Origin: Gossypium raimondii | Lineage: Eukaryota; Streptophyta; Magnoliopsida; Malvales; Malvaceae | Reading direction: 5' to 3' | Length of the DNA stretch: 64,000 nucleotides | Assembly: GCF_025698545.1 (NCBI RefSeq) | Contig: NC_068569.1 | Location: 2,294,001-2,358,000, forward strand | Shown: positions 25,357-37,534 of the stretch, in pieces | How the letters are laid out: each line of letters opens with the position of its first letter | Numbering within the stretch: the first letter of the stretch is position 1 | Program-made: the position numbers and the translations under genes | The notes under the pieces: model-generated | Database searches by the model: none | Seen by the model: only the letters and a program-made list of their open reading frames with translations | Told to the model about the DNA's origin: nothing

Positions 25357-26873
25357 TTAGCTCCTCTTTCTTTGTTCCATGAATTTATGTATTCTTTCAA
25401 GTGCAATTTCAAGTGTTTGTTCACTCATGTTTGCGAAACAGACCCTGAACCACCCTGGTTCAGAGCAATGGCAGGAAGATCCAGGCGATATGTTTAGTTT
25501 CACTTCGTTCAGTATAACCTTCCAAAGAGCCAATTCGCTTTCTCTCGTGGGTTTTTCCAACAATGGGCTGAGGTTCATCCAGCAAAACAGCCCGGCATTG
25601 CCTTTCAAACACTCGATTCCGGCTTTTTTCAACCCTTTAATGATCATATCATATCGCTTGCTTAATCTTTCCCTATTTGTCTTTATGTAGTTTTCGCTGA
25701 ATTCCTTGTTGGACAACATGCAAGCCAAGAGATGTTGTGTCTGTGACGAAATCAAAGTGAAGCTCGACATCCTCCTGGCGGTGGTGACGACCTGGTCATT
25801 GTAGGAATATATGGTTCCCACTCTAAAACCGGGGAGACCGAGATCTTTAGAGAGGCTGTAAACAATGTGGACTCTCTCGGCGTCTTTGTAGCCACGAGTT
25901 TCGAGTATTTCGGCAATGCTGATGAATTCGGATGAAGAGAATGTAGAACCAGAGTAAATTTCATCCGACACGAGGTGTATGTTTTTGTTTACGGCGAAAT
26001 CGAGAATCTGTTCCAGGGCTGATCGTTGGATTGTTGCACCTAACGGGTTTGAAGGGTTTGTTATCAGTATTCCCCTCACTTTCAAGTTCATGGATTCTGC
26101 ACTTTGATATGCAGCTTCCATGGCTTCTGGTGTAATCTGGAAATTGTTTGAGCTATCGCAATGGATTGGAACAATGTTCACACCGGTTCTCCACCTTAGA
26201 TCTCTGTCAAATCTGAATTAAAAACAAAAAATGGTTCCGAATCAGCACTGGTTTAAAAATGAAAGATGATCCTTGTAGGTTGCAACTTTATAGTTTAAAA
26301 AGTTATGATGTGAACTTGTTCTTACCCTGGATAGTATGGAGTTGGAATGAGCAAAGCATCACCAGGATCTGCTAAAATGAATGTTAAAAGCTCATTAGCT
26401 GCGGTTGCACCAGCAGTTAGGACGATTCTATCAGGGTCGAATTTTGCTCTTCCCCCTCTAATTTGCTCCATGAAACTCGCCATCGCCTGTCGGAAAGATT
26501 TTAATCCATGGTAGTCTTGGAACAAAGCATTCTCTCTGAAACCAGGAGCTCCTTTTCCCCAGCTCGATGCTTCCGAATGTTCTTCCAAGTATTTCTCCAA
26601 CAAATCAAATGAAACCTGTACGAGGAACAAAGCAAAAAGTAAGAACACTATTACATGTATTAGTTTTAGCATGTTTTTGTTCTGCAGAGTGCTGACACTT
26701 ACTTGATTTTCAGCCAGTCCCATCTGGATAACACCCGACTGGTTGCTTGTTTCATGGTAAGGGTTTTCATCATAAGCTTTCCACCCTGCAAAATATGGAG
26801 AATCTTCCCCATGAGTTTTGGAAACTGCAACTTTTGATAATCCAACACGAGGTTGTTCAATCTCAATAGCCAT
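25357..26873 (-). CDS. ACS7: 1-aminocyclopropane-1-carboxylate synthase, type III (ACS7-like)
   Basis: PLP enzyme that converts S-adenosylmethionine to ACC, the committed step of ethylene synthesis, in the cytosol. Exons on the minus strand, 26873-26703, 26615-26326 and 26212-25357, give 438 residues. Visible family marks: [18 protein letters not shown] at the first exon junction, [15 protein letters not shown], the SNPLG box, SDEIYSG, and the PLP lysine in [15 protein letters not shown]; the distal Arg motif WFRVCFANM is intact. After [11 protein letters not shown] the protein stops within seven residues (MEQRKRS), so it lacks the MAPK and CDPK phosphorylation sites of type I and the TOE tail of type II. 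It is thus type III, like Arabidopsis ACS7 (At4g26200), whose stability is controlled by ubiquitination independent of those tails. A likely TATA box lies about 115 bp upstream. Confidence 0.97.
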
Positions 26874-26984
26874 TTCTACCCTTTTTTTTCTTTTTGTATG
26901 AAAGAAGGAAAAAAAAAAGGGATAGAAGAGGGCTTGAAGGAGACTGATGATGATGATGATGAAAACCTTTGTCAATGACTTGCA

Positions 26985-26994
26985 TTTATATATA
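26985..26994 (-). promoter_or_regulatory. Probable TATA box of the ACC synthase gene
   Basis: On the minus strand the sequence reads TATATATAAA, 112 to 121 bp upstream of the ACC synthase ATG, a position consistent with a core promoter and a 5' UTR of roughly 80-90 nt. No other TATA-like string of this quality lies between it and the start codon. Confidence 0.6.
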
Positions 26995-26999
26995 GGAAT

Positions 27000-29802
27000 C
27001 CAACAACAACTTGCTTGTTTCTTTTCAGAATATAGAAAAATTAAAAATTAAAAAATTTCAATGATTAACTCTTAGTATAAGCAAAAATAAAGGTGACCTT
27101 TATATTTTAACACAAGTGACAACTGTTAAGCTTGTCAACTTGTCAAATCTTTCTTTATCTCAATCTCGAAGAGATCCCATACCCCCTTTTAATTCCCCCC
27201 AAATGATTGTTTAGCTTCAACAAATTAAGTACTCTCTTGATTTGAGTTTTCCCAACCTATGACCAATCAATTCCCTGTTTTAATAAATAAATGAAGGTTT
27301 CATTAATTAAAAACCAAATCTATATTAGATGAAGAATGTACATGTTTATTACAAGATAATTATGTTCCAAGAGATCTAAGAGTAGTTAAGTTTTTATGAT
27401 GACCTGACAAAGATCCCATTTTACTGAAGATTAAGATTCTGATTTGGGACAAAACAGAAGCTCTGGAAAGATCTAAAACATGGCCCCCCTTAAATGATGC
27501 ATTAGTTCCAAGCAAAAATATTATCTTATTTAGGAAGGATTTTCATCGTTATTGAACATCATTAATCTAATCTAGGTTTTAATTAAAGGCAATCTTAAGC
27601 AAAACAAATGGACTAACTGATAATTAGTCAATGCACATAATAAAATGTCAAATTCTATACATTAATTTACTGTGTAAATGGCTAATTAGATTCATTAACC
27701 ACATGGGTGTTTAGGTATAAACATGCAGGTATATTCCTATATGTAAGAAATGAGATTTTTGTCAAGATCATGTTTTTTTTTTCTCAACTAGAGAAGAAAC
27801 ATCATCTTCATAACAAAAACAGAATACGAAGAATATGCTTTTCTCTTCGACGTGGGGTTGCAGATCATGTGCTAGGAATTCAACAGCATGAGATTCTTCA
27901 ATTAATTAGATTGCTTAATTATATCGTCATATAATAGCAATGCAAATATAATGAACATAAAAAAGTAGTAGTGGTTGATGACGACTGTTCCTCGACTCTG
28001 GTCTCTGGGAGAGGGACAAGTATCAAGCAATCGTCTTTCATCAGATCATGGAATATTAGGATTATGGGAAAGTGATAGTAAATATATTGGAATTCCAATT
28101 TTAAATCTACTTTGATTAAATTTTTGATTATAAGTTTAAAAATAAACCTTCAACTTTTCACCTGTCAGGGTTACCCTGCAGCTAAGAACAATAATGGCTG
28201 GCTTGGAGTTAAAGCAGTAATCAAATAAAAATTTCTGGAGTAAACCCCAGTTTTAAATCTGTGGGGAGTTGCCAAAACCAGCTCCTACCAAATTAAATTC
28301 AAGAGATAAAATATTCAATCAAAGATGACGAATGTATATATTCTAAAAAATATAATTTCATAATTATAATCAACTTTTAGGTAAATAGGGCCGAAGCAAG
28401 AAATTTTTTAAGAAGGTCGGAATTGAATTATAAAATTTTGAGAGATCAAAATATAATTTTATTATATATTACTATATAATTTCATCATTTTGAAAATGGT
28501 TAAACATAACCTTTTTCATATTTTAAGGGTCAAAGTACAATTTTATCATAAATTAATTTGTAATTTTTTAAATTTTTCTTTTTAATTTTATGGGTAAATC
28601 CAAGCCATGAAGCAGTCTTTTAAATAGGGATAAATCTTAAAATTATATATAAATTTTAATTTAATATGTAATTGTATACATAAACTTTAATTTGGTGCAA
28701 TTATATACGTGAAACTCTAATTGTGATTCTATACTTGAAACTTTAATTTTATTTAATCATTTATATTCAAATAAATAAATACATCAATTTATTTTATATT
28801 GAATAAATATAATTATTCATGTATGTAATATATAATTTACAAGAATTTAATCGAATCAAAAGTTTATATATACAATTACATATTAAACTATTATTCACGT
28901 ATAATTTTCGGATTTATCACTTCTAAATACATAAAATTTTCAATTTCATGAAACAGCTAAATTAAATTTCTGAGTTTTGATATCTTTCCCAATCGGGTAT
29001 GAAAAAGCACCCCTGAAGTTGGGATAAGGAAAATGACAGTCGAATTGGGTTTATAGGGAGCTCACAACTGGACGTGTCCTTGCACACATGCATATATGTG
29101 TAAGAAACTAATTTCAGTAGCAAATAATAAGCTTTTAAGATGAAGGAGAAGTACATTCCCGAATGGTCAGCACCATAGCAACTAAAGTGTGTGTCAACAT
29201 CATATAATGAAGGGCCATGTTTGTCACCTCTCATGCTTTGAATTTGGACTAGAAACAAAACGAAAACTAGAGTATATTTTTCATATATGTATGTCTGATG
29301 TTGCTACTTTACCAAAACCTAATATAAACTTTGGAAGATAATGAGTTGAGTTGATACCGCCGACACGCGGTTAAAATGTCCGAAAACCACTCTCTCAATC
29401 TCAAATAAAAAGTTAAAAGATTTACTCATTCTATGCTCGTTATCTCGATGAGGTAAGGTTACGAGTATTATTTGATTAAAAAAAGGAGTGTATGTATATC
29501 TTTGCATCTCTATGAGCAGGCACAAATCTTCTTGGAAGATATAAATCGAATAAGAACATGACACACGTCAATCTAGATATTTGATAATATTGGGTTGTTT
29601 ATATTAATTATTATCAATGTATAAATTCATCTGTGTGTTTGTTTTTAAATTATTTTTAACCAGGTATTTATGCATAAATTTTATATGTTAATATGAACTA
29701 TTATTTCGAATATTGCGTGTGAAAATAGAAAAAAAATTTACGACCAGGGTTAAATATTTTCTTAAGTTATATTTAAATTTTTTAACTCAATTCTAATCTG
29801 CT
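27000..29802. other. AT-rich intergenic region
   Basis: Contains the distal promoter of ACC synthase and then non-coding AT-rich DNA. Part of a dispersed AT-rich repeat is found at about 28620-28900. A possible two-exon relic on the minus strand at 28962-29258 is described separately. Nothing else can be supported. Confidence 0.45.
28962..29258 (-). pseudogene. Unassigned exon-pair relic (hypothetical)
   Basis: The minus strand carries MRGDKHGPSLYDVDTHFSCY... ending at HSGM, then a GT-AG framed insertion (donor GTACTT, acceptor CTTCAG), then GCFFIPDWERYQNSEI and a stop. An acceptor-like TTTCTAG precedes the first segment. The two pieces are protein-like in composition and join in frame, which suggests two terminal exons of a gene whose upstream part is not visible here. 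I do not recognise the family. It may be a chance ORF; no function is proposed. Confidence 0.25.
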
Positions 29803-30176
29803 TGTAACACCCCTATACCCGACTCGGTCACCGAGTCAATGCATCGAGATGTCACATTCATTGCCGAAGCAACTACTGAAAATCATGATATTCAATCAAA
29901 GATAACAAAGTTTATAAAATTAACACAAATATTAAAGTTTTACAAATAAGACCATTGGAGGACTTGCACTTTCAAAGTAGTTTACCCACTTTATGTATAT
30001 TTCATATTTGTTTCTAAAGTGTGCCAATCAATTTAATTCTTCATAAAAATTTAACAAAGATTTCAATATCATCACATCAATTAACAATACTTATTATTTT
30101 ATCAATTCGTTTAAACATACTCATATGTATTAATCATTCTATCACTTACAACCATTTGAAACATTTCAAATTCATC

Positions 30177-30179
<3 letters not shown>

Positions 30180-30222
<43 letters not shown>
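30180..30222. repeat. (AT)n microsatellite
   Basis: An uninterrupted run of about 21 TA dinucleotides inside the LTR remnant. Likely to be length-variable between individuals. Confidence 0.95.
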
Positions 30223-30226
<4 letters not shown>

Positions 30227-31705
30227 TTTTCCTCCTCCTCCTCTCCATTCCACATCCTTTATGTATATATTTGTTAGAATCTTTAACTTTTAATATATAA
30301 CATGCTTATATGCAACATTATCTATAATTCCACTATTTACTTATGTGTTTATATCAAAGCTGTCCACTTGAGTCATAGTCACTAAATTATTTATATCTTG
30401 AGCTACAGAATTCAAAATTAAGATCTGCTTGATGTTTTTGAAACTAGACTCAAATATATTTTTACCATTAAAATTTCAGAATTTATGACTCAGCCAATAA
30501 GTACAGTAAATTCTTTAAATTTGCCCCTATTCTACTGTTTGACAGCTTCGACCTTTCTTTACTAAAAATTAATTATCTCTTAGTACGAGGTTTGGATGAT
30601 GTTTCCGTTTGTTTCTCTTGAAAATATACTCGTTAAGAATTTAAACATATAAATTTAAAACCATAATAATTTTTTTATGATTTTCCAAAGTCAGAACAGG
30701 GGAACCCAAATTCACTCTGACCTTATTTCATGAAAATTAATATATCTCAAACTATAAAATTTCGTTTCTTTCACCTTTTCTTCCATATGAAACTGCACTC
30801 AATAAGCTTTAATTACATATTTAATTCAATGTCTAACTAAATTTCTATAATTTTTGGTGAATTTTCAAAGTTAAGTCACTGCTGCTGTCCAAACTGTTTT
30901 AATGAAAATATTTTCTTTTCCAAGGTTCTTTGCACTATCTTTCATTCAATCACACATAATTACCATACTTTTAATTACTATACAATTTAGTCGCTTATGT
31001 TATGTGTAGATTACATATTCAATATTTCTTAATCTTAGTACTTTTCACCATACAAATCATATTCTCTCTTACCAAATTAGTGTTTTAAGTATCCATTCTT
31101 CATTAAATACTTTCCATTTCTTGTATTTAGATTAAATACATGTTTCATACATCTCACTCAAAACATCTTTAACTCAATAAATTGAAATACAAGTAGGTTT
31201 AGTATGAAACTTACCTCATTTGTCAATAATTTCTTCATTTATTTTTCATTTCCATGCATTTCTCATCCTTCATTCCTCCTTTCTTTTATACTACCATTTT
31301 CTAAATAAAATAATAATAAATATCTAAGTAAAATATTAATAAAACAATATTTAACTAATTAATTAAAAAAATTCACCAAAATATCATCAACATCATCTGT
31401 ACATTCTAGAATTCTCCCTCTTGCTAATTGATCATTTTGCCCTTTATATGATTTTTCAAAATTCCATCATTGAATCATCACTTAATTTGGTAAAATTGTG
31501 ATTTAGTCCTTCACAATCCTTCACCTATTCAATTTGGTCCCTGCATGCCAATTCCATAACTTAGTAAATTGGATTATTTTCACTTTTGGTCCTTCAACTT
31601 TCTTGTTTTTACACTTTGATCCCTTAAATTTTAAATATTTACACTTGAGCCAAAAACTTTCCACATATTTATGATTTAGCATTTACTTTAAATCAATATA
31701 CTAAA

Positions 31706-32272
31706 TGTAACACCCCTAACCAGAGTCCATGGCCGAAACAGGGTTATGGAGCATTATCGAAGTTTACAGAACAAACAGACAGAAATTTCAAACATTTCAC
31801 ATCACATAATATACATGTCAGAAACCAATCAAAATTAAACATATTATCCATTATACGAGCCCTCGAGACCCAAAATACACATTAGGAACAAATCGGGAGT
31901 AAATCAGAAACTCAGAAAAAAACTTTGGAAGCATTTAATCTTTTCAACACTGCAGGGGTCACACGGTCAAGAGACATGCCCGTGTTTAAGGCCATGTAAC
32001 TCACTAACTTGTATTCTTTTTAAAAGATACAAGGGACACACAACCATGTCACCTAGCCGTGTGTGACACACGGCTGAGACACAAGCCCGTGTCTCTGCCC
32101 GTGGGGACGAAAATAGGCTATTTTATAAGCCATTTTTCTCACCCAACAAGGCTTCTTGATTTAACTCTCTTTTGATATATTGTAACTTTTCATTTTCTTT
32201 GATCTTATACCTTATTTCGCTAAAATTTTATCTCATATAATTTATAACAAATGGGGTTTTGAGGATGTTACA
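31706..32272. mobile_element. Gypsy LTR fragment related to the LTR at 58321
   Basis: Starts TGTAACACCCCTAACC and ends GATGTTACA. The first 80 bases and the 'gcccgtgtctctgcccgtg' to 'ttttctcaccca' stretch (about 32085-32145) are also found, in the same orientation, at 58321-58400 and 58565-58630. It is much shorter than that 2.48-kb LTR, so it is internally deleted or only the terminal part. Immediate flanks (CTAAA and CCGCT) do not form a target duplication. Confidence 0.6.
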
Positions 32273-33030
32273 CCGCTTACAATATACTTGATAATAATCT
32301 TGTAACAAATTAATGTATTAATGCAAATCATATAAATATATACAAGTTGATAAGTAAGTCTCAATTATAGTTTTCAAAATAAAAATAAAATTATATATAA
32401 ATTTTGATTTAATGTGCAATATTATATATGAACTTTGATTTTATGTAATTTTATACATAGAATATTAATTTGATCTAATGTTCAATTCACAGTTTACTAA
32501 CACAATTATCAACATAACACCATTTTAATAACATATATTGCATATATAAATAATTATATTTATCTAATATAAAAAATAATACATATAATTAAGTAAAAAT
32601 ATGTATAAACCACAATTAAAATTTCAAATATAAAAATTATTGAAATCAATTTTTTTTTGTTTCAATATTAATTTTTAAAGAATGTATCTTCCAATTGGAG
32701 TAAATCTGAAATGCATAAATTTTATAATGCGGTATATATGTTGTTTTTTTAATATATAAAAAAGATTCTTAGCGTGTTTGTACGAACACGTTTTGTGAAC
32801 CCCGCCATACAGGCATGCAATGGTCTTTGGAACATGCTCATCATTGTCTTCATGTAAGAAATTTCCGGTTGATTGATGCATGCAAAATTATGATATTAGC
32901 CCTACACATTGTACTACGCTTTGAACAAATCACATAGAGTAGTAGTCCTACGCGATAGACTTTCTTCAATATTTTTGAAAATATAACATATAATTAAATA
33001 CGATCCACCGGCATCACTTCGTTTTTCCAA
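32273..33030. other. AT-rich intergenic region with dispersed repeat copy
   Basis: A copy of a dispersed AT-rich repeat is recognisable at about 32375-32630 (see findings). The remainder has no gene or RNA that I can support; the 68-codon minus-strand ORF near 32.7-32.9 kb has no family resemblance. Confidence 0.4.
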
Positions 33031-33034
33031 AACA

Positions 33035-34010
33035 TATTTTTATAATATGAGGAGACATTATAAAACATTAAAGGGTAAATTGCAAAAATAGTCACTTTTG
33101 TTTACCTCAGATTACATTTTAGTCATTTATGTTTGATATGTTACGTTTTAGTCACTTACGTTATCGTTTTGTTATGAAGTGGTCACTCTACAGTTAAGCG
33201 CCGTTACCTCCCTAACGACGGTCCTACGTGACAGTCCAAATGGGTTTTAAATGCCGACTTGAATGTCTTATGTGGCAATCCAAATTAAATTTATTTAATT
33301 AAAAACCAATTTTCGTCCCAGTAACTGGACGTCCAAGTTAGCATTTAAAACTCATTTGGACTGCCACGTAGGACTGTCGTTAGGGAGGTAATGGAGTTTA
33401 ATGGTAGAGTGACCACTTCGTAACAAAACGACAATGTAAGTGACTAAAACGTAACATTTCAAACATAAGTGACTAAAATGTAATCTGAAGCAAACAAAAA
33501 TGACTATTTTTATAGTTTACCCTTAATTAAATTAAGCCTAAATTATCTTATTTTAATTTATAATTATATTATTACTGTTGCCTTCAAAATAACATATTTA
33601 ATTTTGTTTCTCCCACTTGCTTATAATAAACAATTGACAGTGGACTATTTCCTTTCCCATATAACTTAACACATAATTCCCAACACACAAGCTAAGAGTT
33701 GCCTTTTTCATGGAAGAAATTTCTATATGGCTTCTCCATGTGCTTTATCCGCCCTTCACATCATATACATACAAAAACAAAAACAAAAGTCTTAATATTT
33801 TACAGCTGCATTTTAAATGTATTGGATTTTATGATCTTTGAACAGCCAACATCGCCGGAGATTCATTATATATACATTACTATATTTAAATATTTTACTC
33901 AATTAATAATTTAATAATGATTTTATCAAACTTTGTCACCGTAATAAAAACTTTATTGATGATTATTTTAATTTTTAATTACCTTACCCATTATTATTTT
34001 TGTATCCTGC
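33035..34010. repeat. Local duplication, copy 1 (interrupted by a MITE)
   Basis: Sequence 33035-33071 plus 33524-34010 is similar to 34335-35025 over several hundred bases. Shared landmarks in order: 'gagacatta', 'ttaaattaagcctaa', 'attactgttgccttcaaaa', 'ttgacagtgga', 'acacataattcccaacacac', 'agagttgcctttttc', 'ttctccatgtgcttt', 'gatctttgaacagccaaca'. Indels separate the copies, so the duplication is old. No coding capacity is shared. This copy was later split by the fold-back MITE at 33072. Confidence 0.8.
33072..33523. mobile_element. Fold-back MITE, 452 bp, TAA target duplication
   Basis: The element starts AGGGTAAATTGCAAAAATAG and ends with the inverse AGGGTAAACTATAAAAATAG; the inverted arms are about 200 bp each with few mismatches, so nearly the whole element is one long hairpin. 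It is flanked by TAA at 33069-33071 and 33524-33526. A 3-bp TWA duplication fits PIF/Harbinger (Tourist-like) elements. The empty site is seen in the downstream duplicate at about 34355-34375, where a single TAA occurs at the equivalent place. No ORF. Confidence 0.85.
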
Positions 34011-34334
34011 CAAGTAAGAATTATGATGATAATTATATTGGAACACTCAATTGGTGAGTTTAATGTTGTAGTGGAATCCTTATTCATTTGGAACCATTGT
34101 ATTGAAATCATCATGATAACTGTATTAAAACCCTCATTCGAAATCATCATATATGAATTTATTAGTTTATTTGTAAATTAAATTTTTTAAAGAGAGTAAA
34201 TGGCATATACAATATATTTTTATTTAAGAAAATAGATAATGGGGTAATAATTTATTTATTTCTGCACCAATAATTACTTTGTTAACTAATAAATAAATTT
34301 AAAATATGAATAATTCAAGCCTTGTAATGTAATA

Positions 34335-35025
34335 TATATTATGAGAAGACATTATCTTGAATTAATTAAATTAAGCCTAATTATATCTATTTTAGTTAAA
34401 TTTCTTCTACATATATATATCATTACTGTTGCCTTCAAAAGAACATTTCAAACGTACGTTATAAAATTGAAGATATCAACTTGACAAAAAGATCTCTAAG
34501 TTTGTTGCTCAAACTCGTATATGTACTGAATATATATTTAATTTTATATCTCCAACTTGCTTATAGTAAACTATTGACAGTGGACCATTTCCTTTCCCCA
34601 TATAATTGTTTTTATATAATCCAGTTCTTAACACATAATTCCCAACACACAAGCCAAGAGTTGCCTTTTTCGTGAAAGAATTTTCTATATAGCTTCTCCA
34701 TGTGCTTTGTCCGCCCTCTTCACCTCCGCCCTCAGTGTACATCATGAGTCTAATATTTTACAAGTGCATTTTAAATTTATTGGATACCACTTTTATGATC
34801 TTTGAACAGCCAACAATCCCGGAGATATCACAAATTCCACATCAATTTAGTTAGAAATAATATAAATAAATCAATTTTACAAAATAAAATAATACATTAG
34901 TAGAGTTATATAAATAATTTATTTTTTCTTGACACAAACTTCACCATTTAAGGTTTCAAACTTCATTGATAATTATTTACATTTTTTATTTACCTTTAGC
35001 AATAATTATTATTTGTATTATTGCA
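34335..35025. repeat. Local duplication, copy 2 (uninterrupted)
   Basis: Second copy of the segment described at 33035. It holds the pre-insertion site of the MITE as 'gaattaattaaattaagcc'. Differences include an insertion around 34465-34535 and another near 34605-34625 relative to copy 1. No gene, although overlapping short ORFs occur on both strands. Confidence 0.8.
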
Positions 35026-37534
35026 CATTTCAATTTATTTTTTTTGTAATTATATCCGATTGTTTTTTTTTTAATTTTCTTTATCCAACAGCTTATGTGA
35101 ATAAGAACTTGAACAATGTAGATTACTTGTGATTGTATTAGTGTTGCGAGACTAGAATTTTAATCTCACAGACCGTGCAGCCTTAAGCGATTTTAAAAAA
35201 AAAAATTTCTAAGTTCGCTTAACTCTCACAAAATGAGAATTCTCGTAAAAATTCTCTAAGACACTGAAATATAGCGAAAGCAAACTCGAACGAATGGGCA
35301 ACGAAGAACAAAAGACCAAAGGAAAAATAGCACACACCAAATGTTTGCGTAAATTCTCTCAAATATATTCACAACTATGAATGAAATGAAGTGAAGTAAT
35401 TACCCCAAACCCAACAAATAGATTGAGTTACATCCGTGATCGAGATTAGAGTCTATCTACAATTGAAAGTCATAAGGGATTTAAATTTATACAATTTGAT
35501 CCCTTTAGGGTTTACACTAATAACTCTAGATTTACGAGAGTATTTCATTGGGCCACCAAAACTTCAAGTAGATAAGCTTCTTCATGAGTTCCACAAGTCG
35601 AGTTACTTCAAGCGGGTCAAATAAGTCCTATTTCATCAATTAAGCTCTATGGAACATCATTTGCACAATCGTCAGTGAGCTTTAATGTGCAACCCATGAA
35701 ATTAGTAATTAGTAATTAGTTAATATTTTTTTCCGCTTAAATGTGAGGCCTTTGCCAACTAGGCGATCACGTAGGGCATTTAATGAATGCTGTTTAGAGA
35801 TTTAAAGGATATGTTGACGACCCGACCTCGTAATTTGATGAAACTCTTTACACATGCTTCACCAACTTCATAATTTAGCAATGAAACTTACTGAAGCACA
35901 TCCCATTTCCATTTGAAAATAAATTACTAAGAGCGCAATGCATTCAAATAGTACTATTATCAGTTTCCTTCACGTGTGGAACCCTAATCGGACAATTTCG
36001 ATAAAGGACGAGACAAGAGACGGTTCCGTCCGGTAATGCAACAACAATATATTGAGAACGTTAATTTTCCATGGGCTTTTATATCATTAGGTTTCACCAT
36101 TGTCAATATGTTGCAAATAAGTTGATTACATATACAATAATTAAATTTATTTAAAGGTTGAGTTATGTACAAATGATTAGACATGATCTATATATTTTTT
36201 TAAAAGAAAATAAGTTTTAAAAAAATCATCATATAAATCTAGATTGGGTAGCTAACCAAATTATTATTTAATAATAAAAATATATATATTTTAAACAAAA
36301 AGTTGGATCATTGGGTTGAGCCAAGAAAATGGGAGTTGAAAGAATGGAAAGAGTGGACAAAAAATATTAACCAGATCGAAGAGTGAAGGAAGCATATTTA
36401 GACAAAATTCAGAATAAAAATTTGATTCCCAGATATCTCTCTCTCTATAATATATCCATTGAATTAAGGTAGACAAATTCCAGGAATCTCTTAATATGCC
36501 TCAAGGGAAAAAAATGGAACTCGTGTCCTAATTCTCCACCATGTAATTACTAATTAGACACACCTACCTCTTATCACCATCATATCACATGTCAAACAGT
36601 TTTAGTTAAGACAGCTCAATGAAGCAGCTTTGGTTGGACCTTTTTTTTTTTTTCAATCCTAATTTCTTGGCAAAACATGGATGCAGTATAGAGATAAGAA
36701 TCCTAAATAAATTGTGTCCACCACCGACTTTAAACCTGATTGGTATAAGTTCAATGCCTGGATCGGAGGCAGCACTGATTCAAGATGAAATTCTTATTAA
36801 ATAAACAAATAAATCATATAATCATTTTTAAGACATAACATTCAGTAAGTTCAGTAAGTTCGGAGATTGGTTCCCCACGTTTATTTTGTTTTTAGACAAC
36901 GACCTCAGAATTTCGTACAATATATTCATAATCCAGAGTCTTAGTCAGCTTGTATATAATCAAACCATGTTAATTAATATTACATTCATGGTGTAGGTTT
37001 AGGGTTATTTTATTTTTAGCCATTGAGCTCAATGAATTTCCTATAATATAGTATGCACCATGTTTATATAACCAAGTTATATTAAATACTAATATTTCAA
37101 TTAAAATAAAATTTTATTAGAACTCAAAAAGGTACAACTAATCAAAAGGTTAATAAAACATAAACAACAGGAACAAACTTACACCATAAAAAAGGGACTC
37201 CTTTTATATAGGACACACACCTAAGCATGATAAAAAAAGAAAATTTACACAAATTGGAAGATAAAATACAAATACTCTAACACAACCTTGCAGTAAATTT
37301 ATAAGTAGTATATATTGTCAATTATAACAAGCCACTTTGTAAGTAGTCTATAGATGGTCAAATATTTGCAATTTCCCAAAATGGGTTTGGGCTTCAGGCA
37401 GCAATGGACATATATAATTCTTCATGTTTGAAATGGGTTTCTATAGAAATCAGATTCGAAATGGGTTAGACTTTAGATATGATTCTTGTAATTTAGGACT
37501 ATTTTGATATAAATTGCTATTTAACACTACAAAA
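35026..37534. other. Intergenic region, no supported gene
   Basis: About 2.5 kb. The part 35140-35640 has the look of old retrotransposon LTR or spacer DNA (ordered 'ctcacaaaatgagaattctcg' type hairpins), but no terminal structures were identified. The rest is AT-rich; an ORF at 36619-36804 has no recognised relative. Confidence 0.4.

Larger units (their letters stand above)
29803..32272. mobile_element. LTR-retrotransposon remnants (composite, solo-LTR-like)
   Basis: The block begins TGTAACACCCCTATACCCGA and ends GAGGATGTTACA, giving TG...CA ends. The 5-bp flanks are CTGCT (29798-29802) and CCGCT (32273-32277), one mismatch from a target duplication. A second TGTAACACCCCTAACC start sits inside at 31706, and from there the sequence resembles the gypsy LTR at 58321 (shared 'acagggttatggagcattatcgaa' type start and a 'cccgtgtctctgcccgtg' tract). 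The first 1.9 kb differ from that LTR. So either two related LTRs are joined or one is nested; the borders need alignment to full-length copies. No coding part remains. Confidence 0.55.

Noticed and set aside
34660-34690. Possible miR399-like string near 'ccaagagttgcctttttc' in both copies of the local duplication
   Set aside because: Only partial resemblance to the miRNA, and no complementary arm nearby to form a precursor hairpin.
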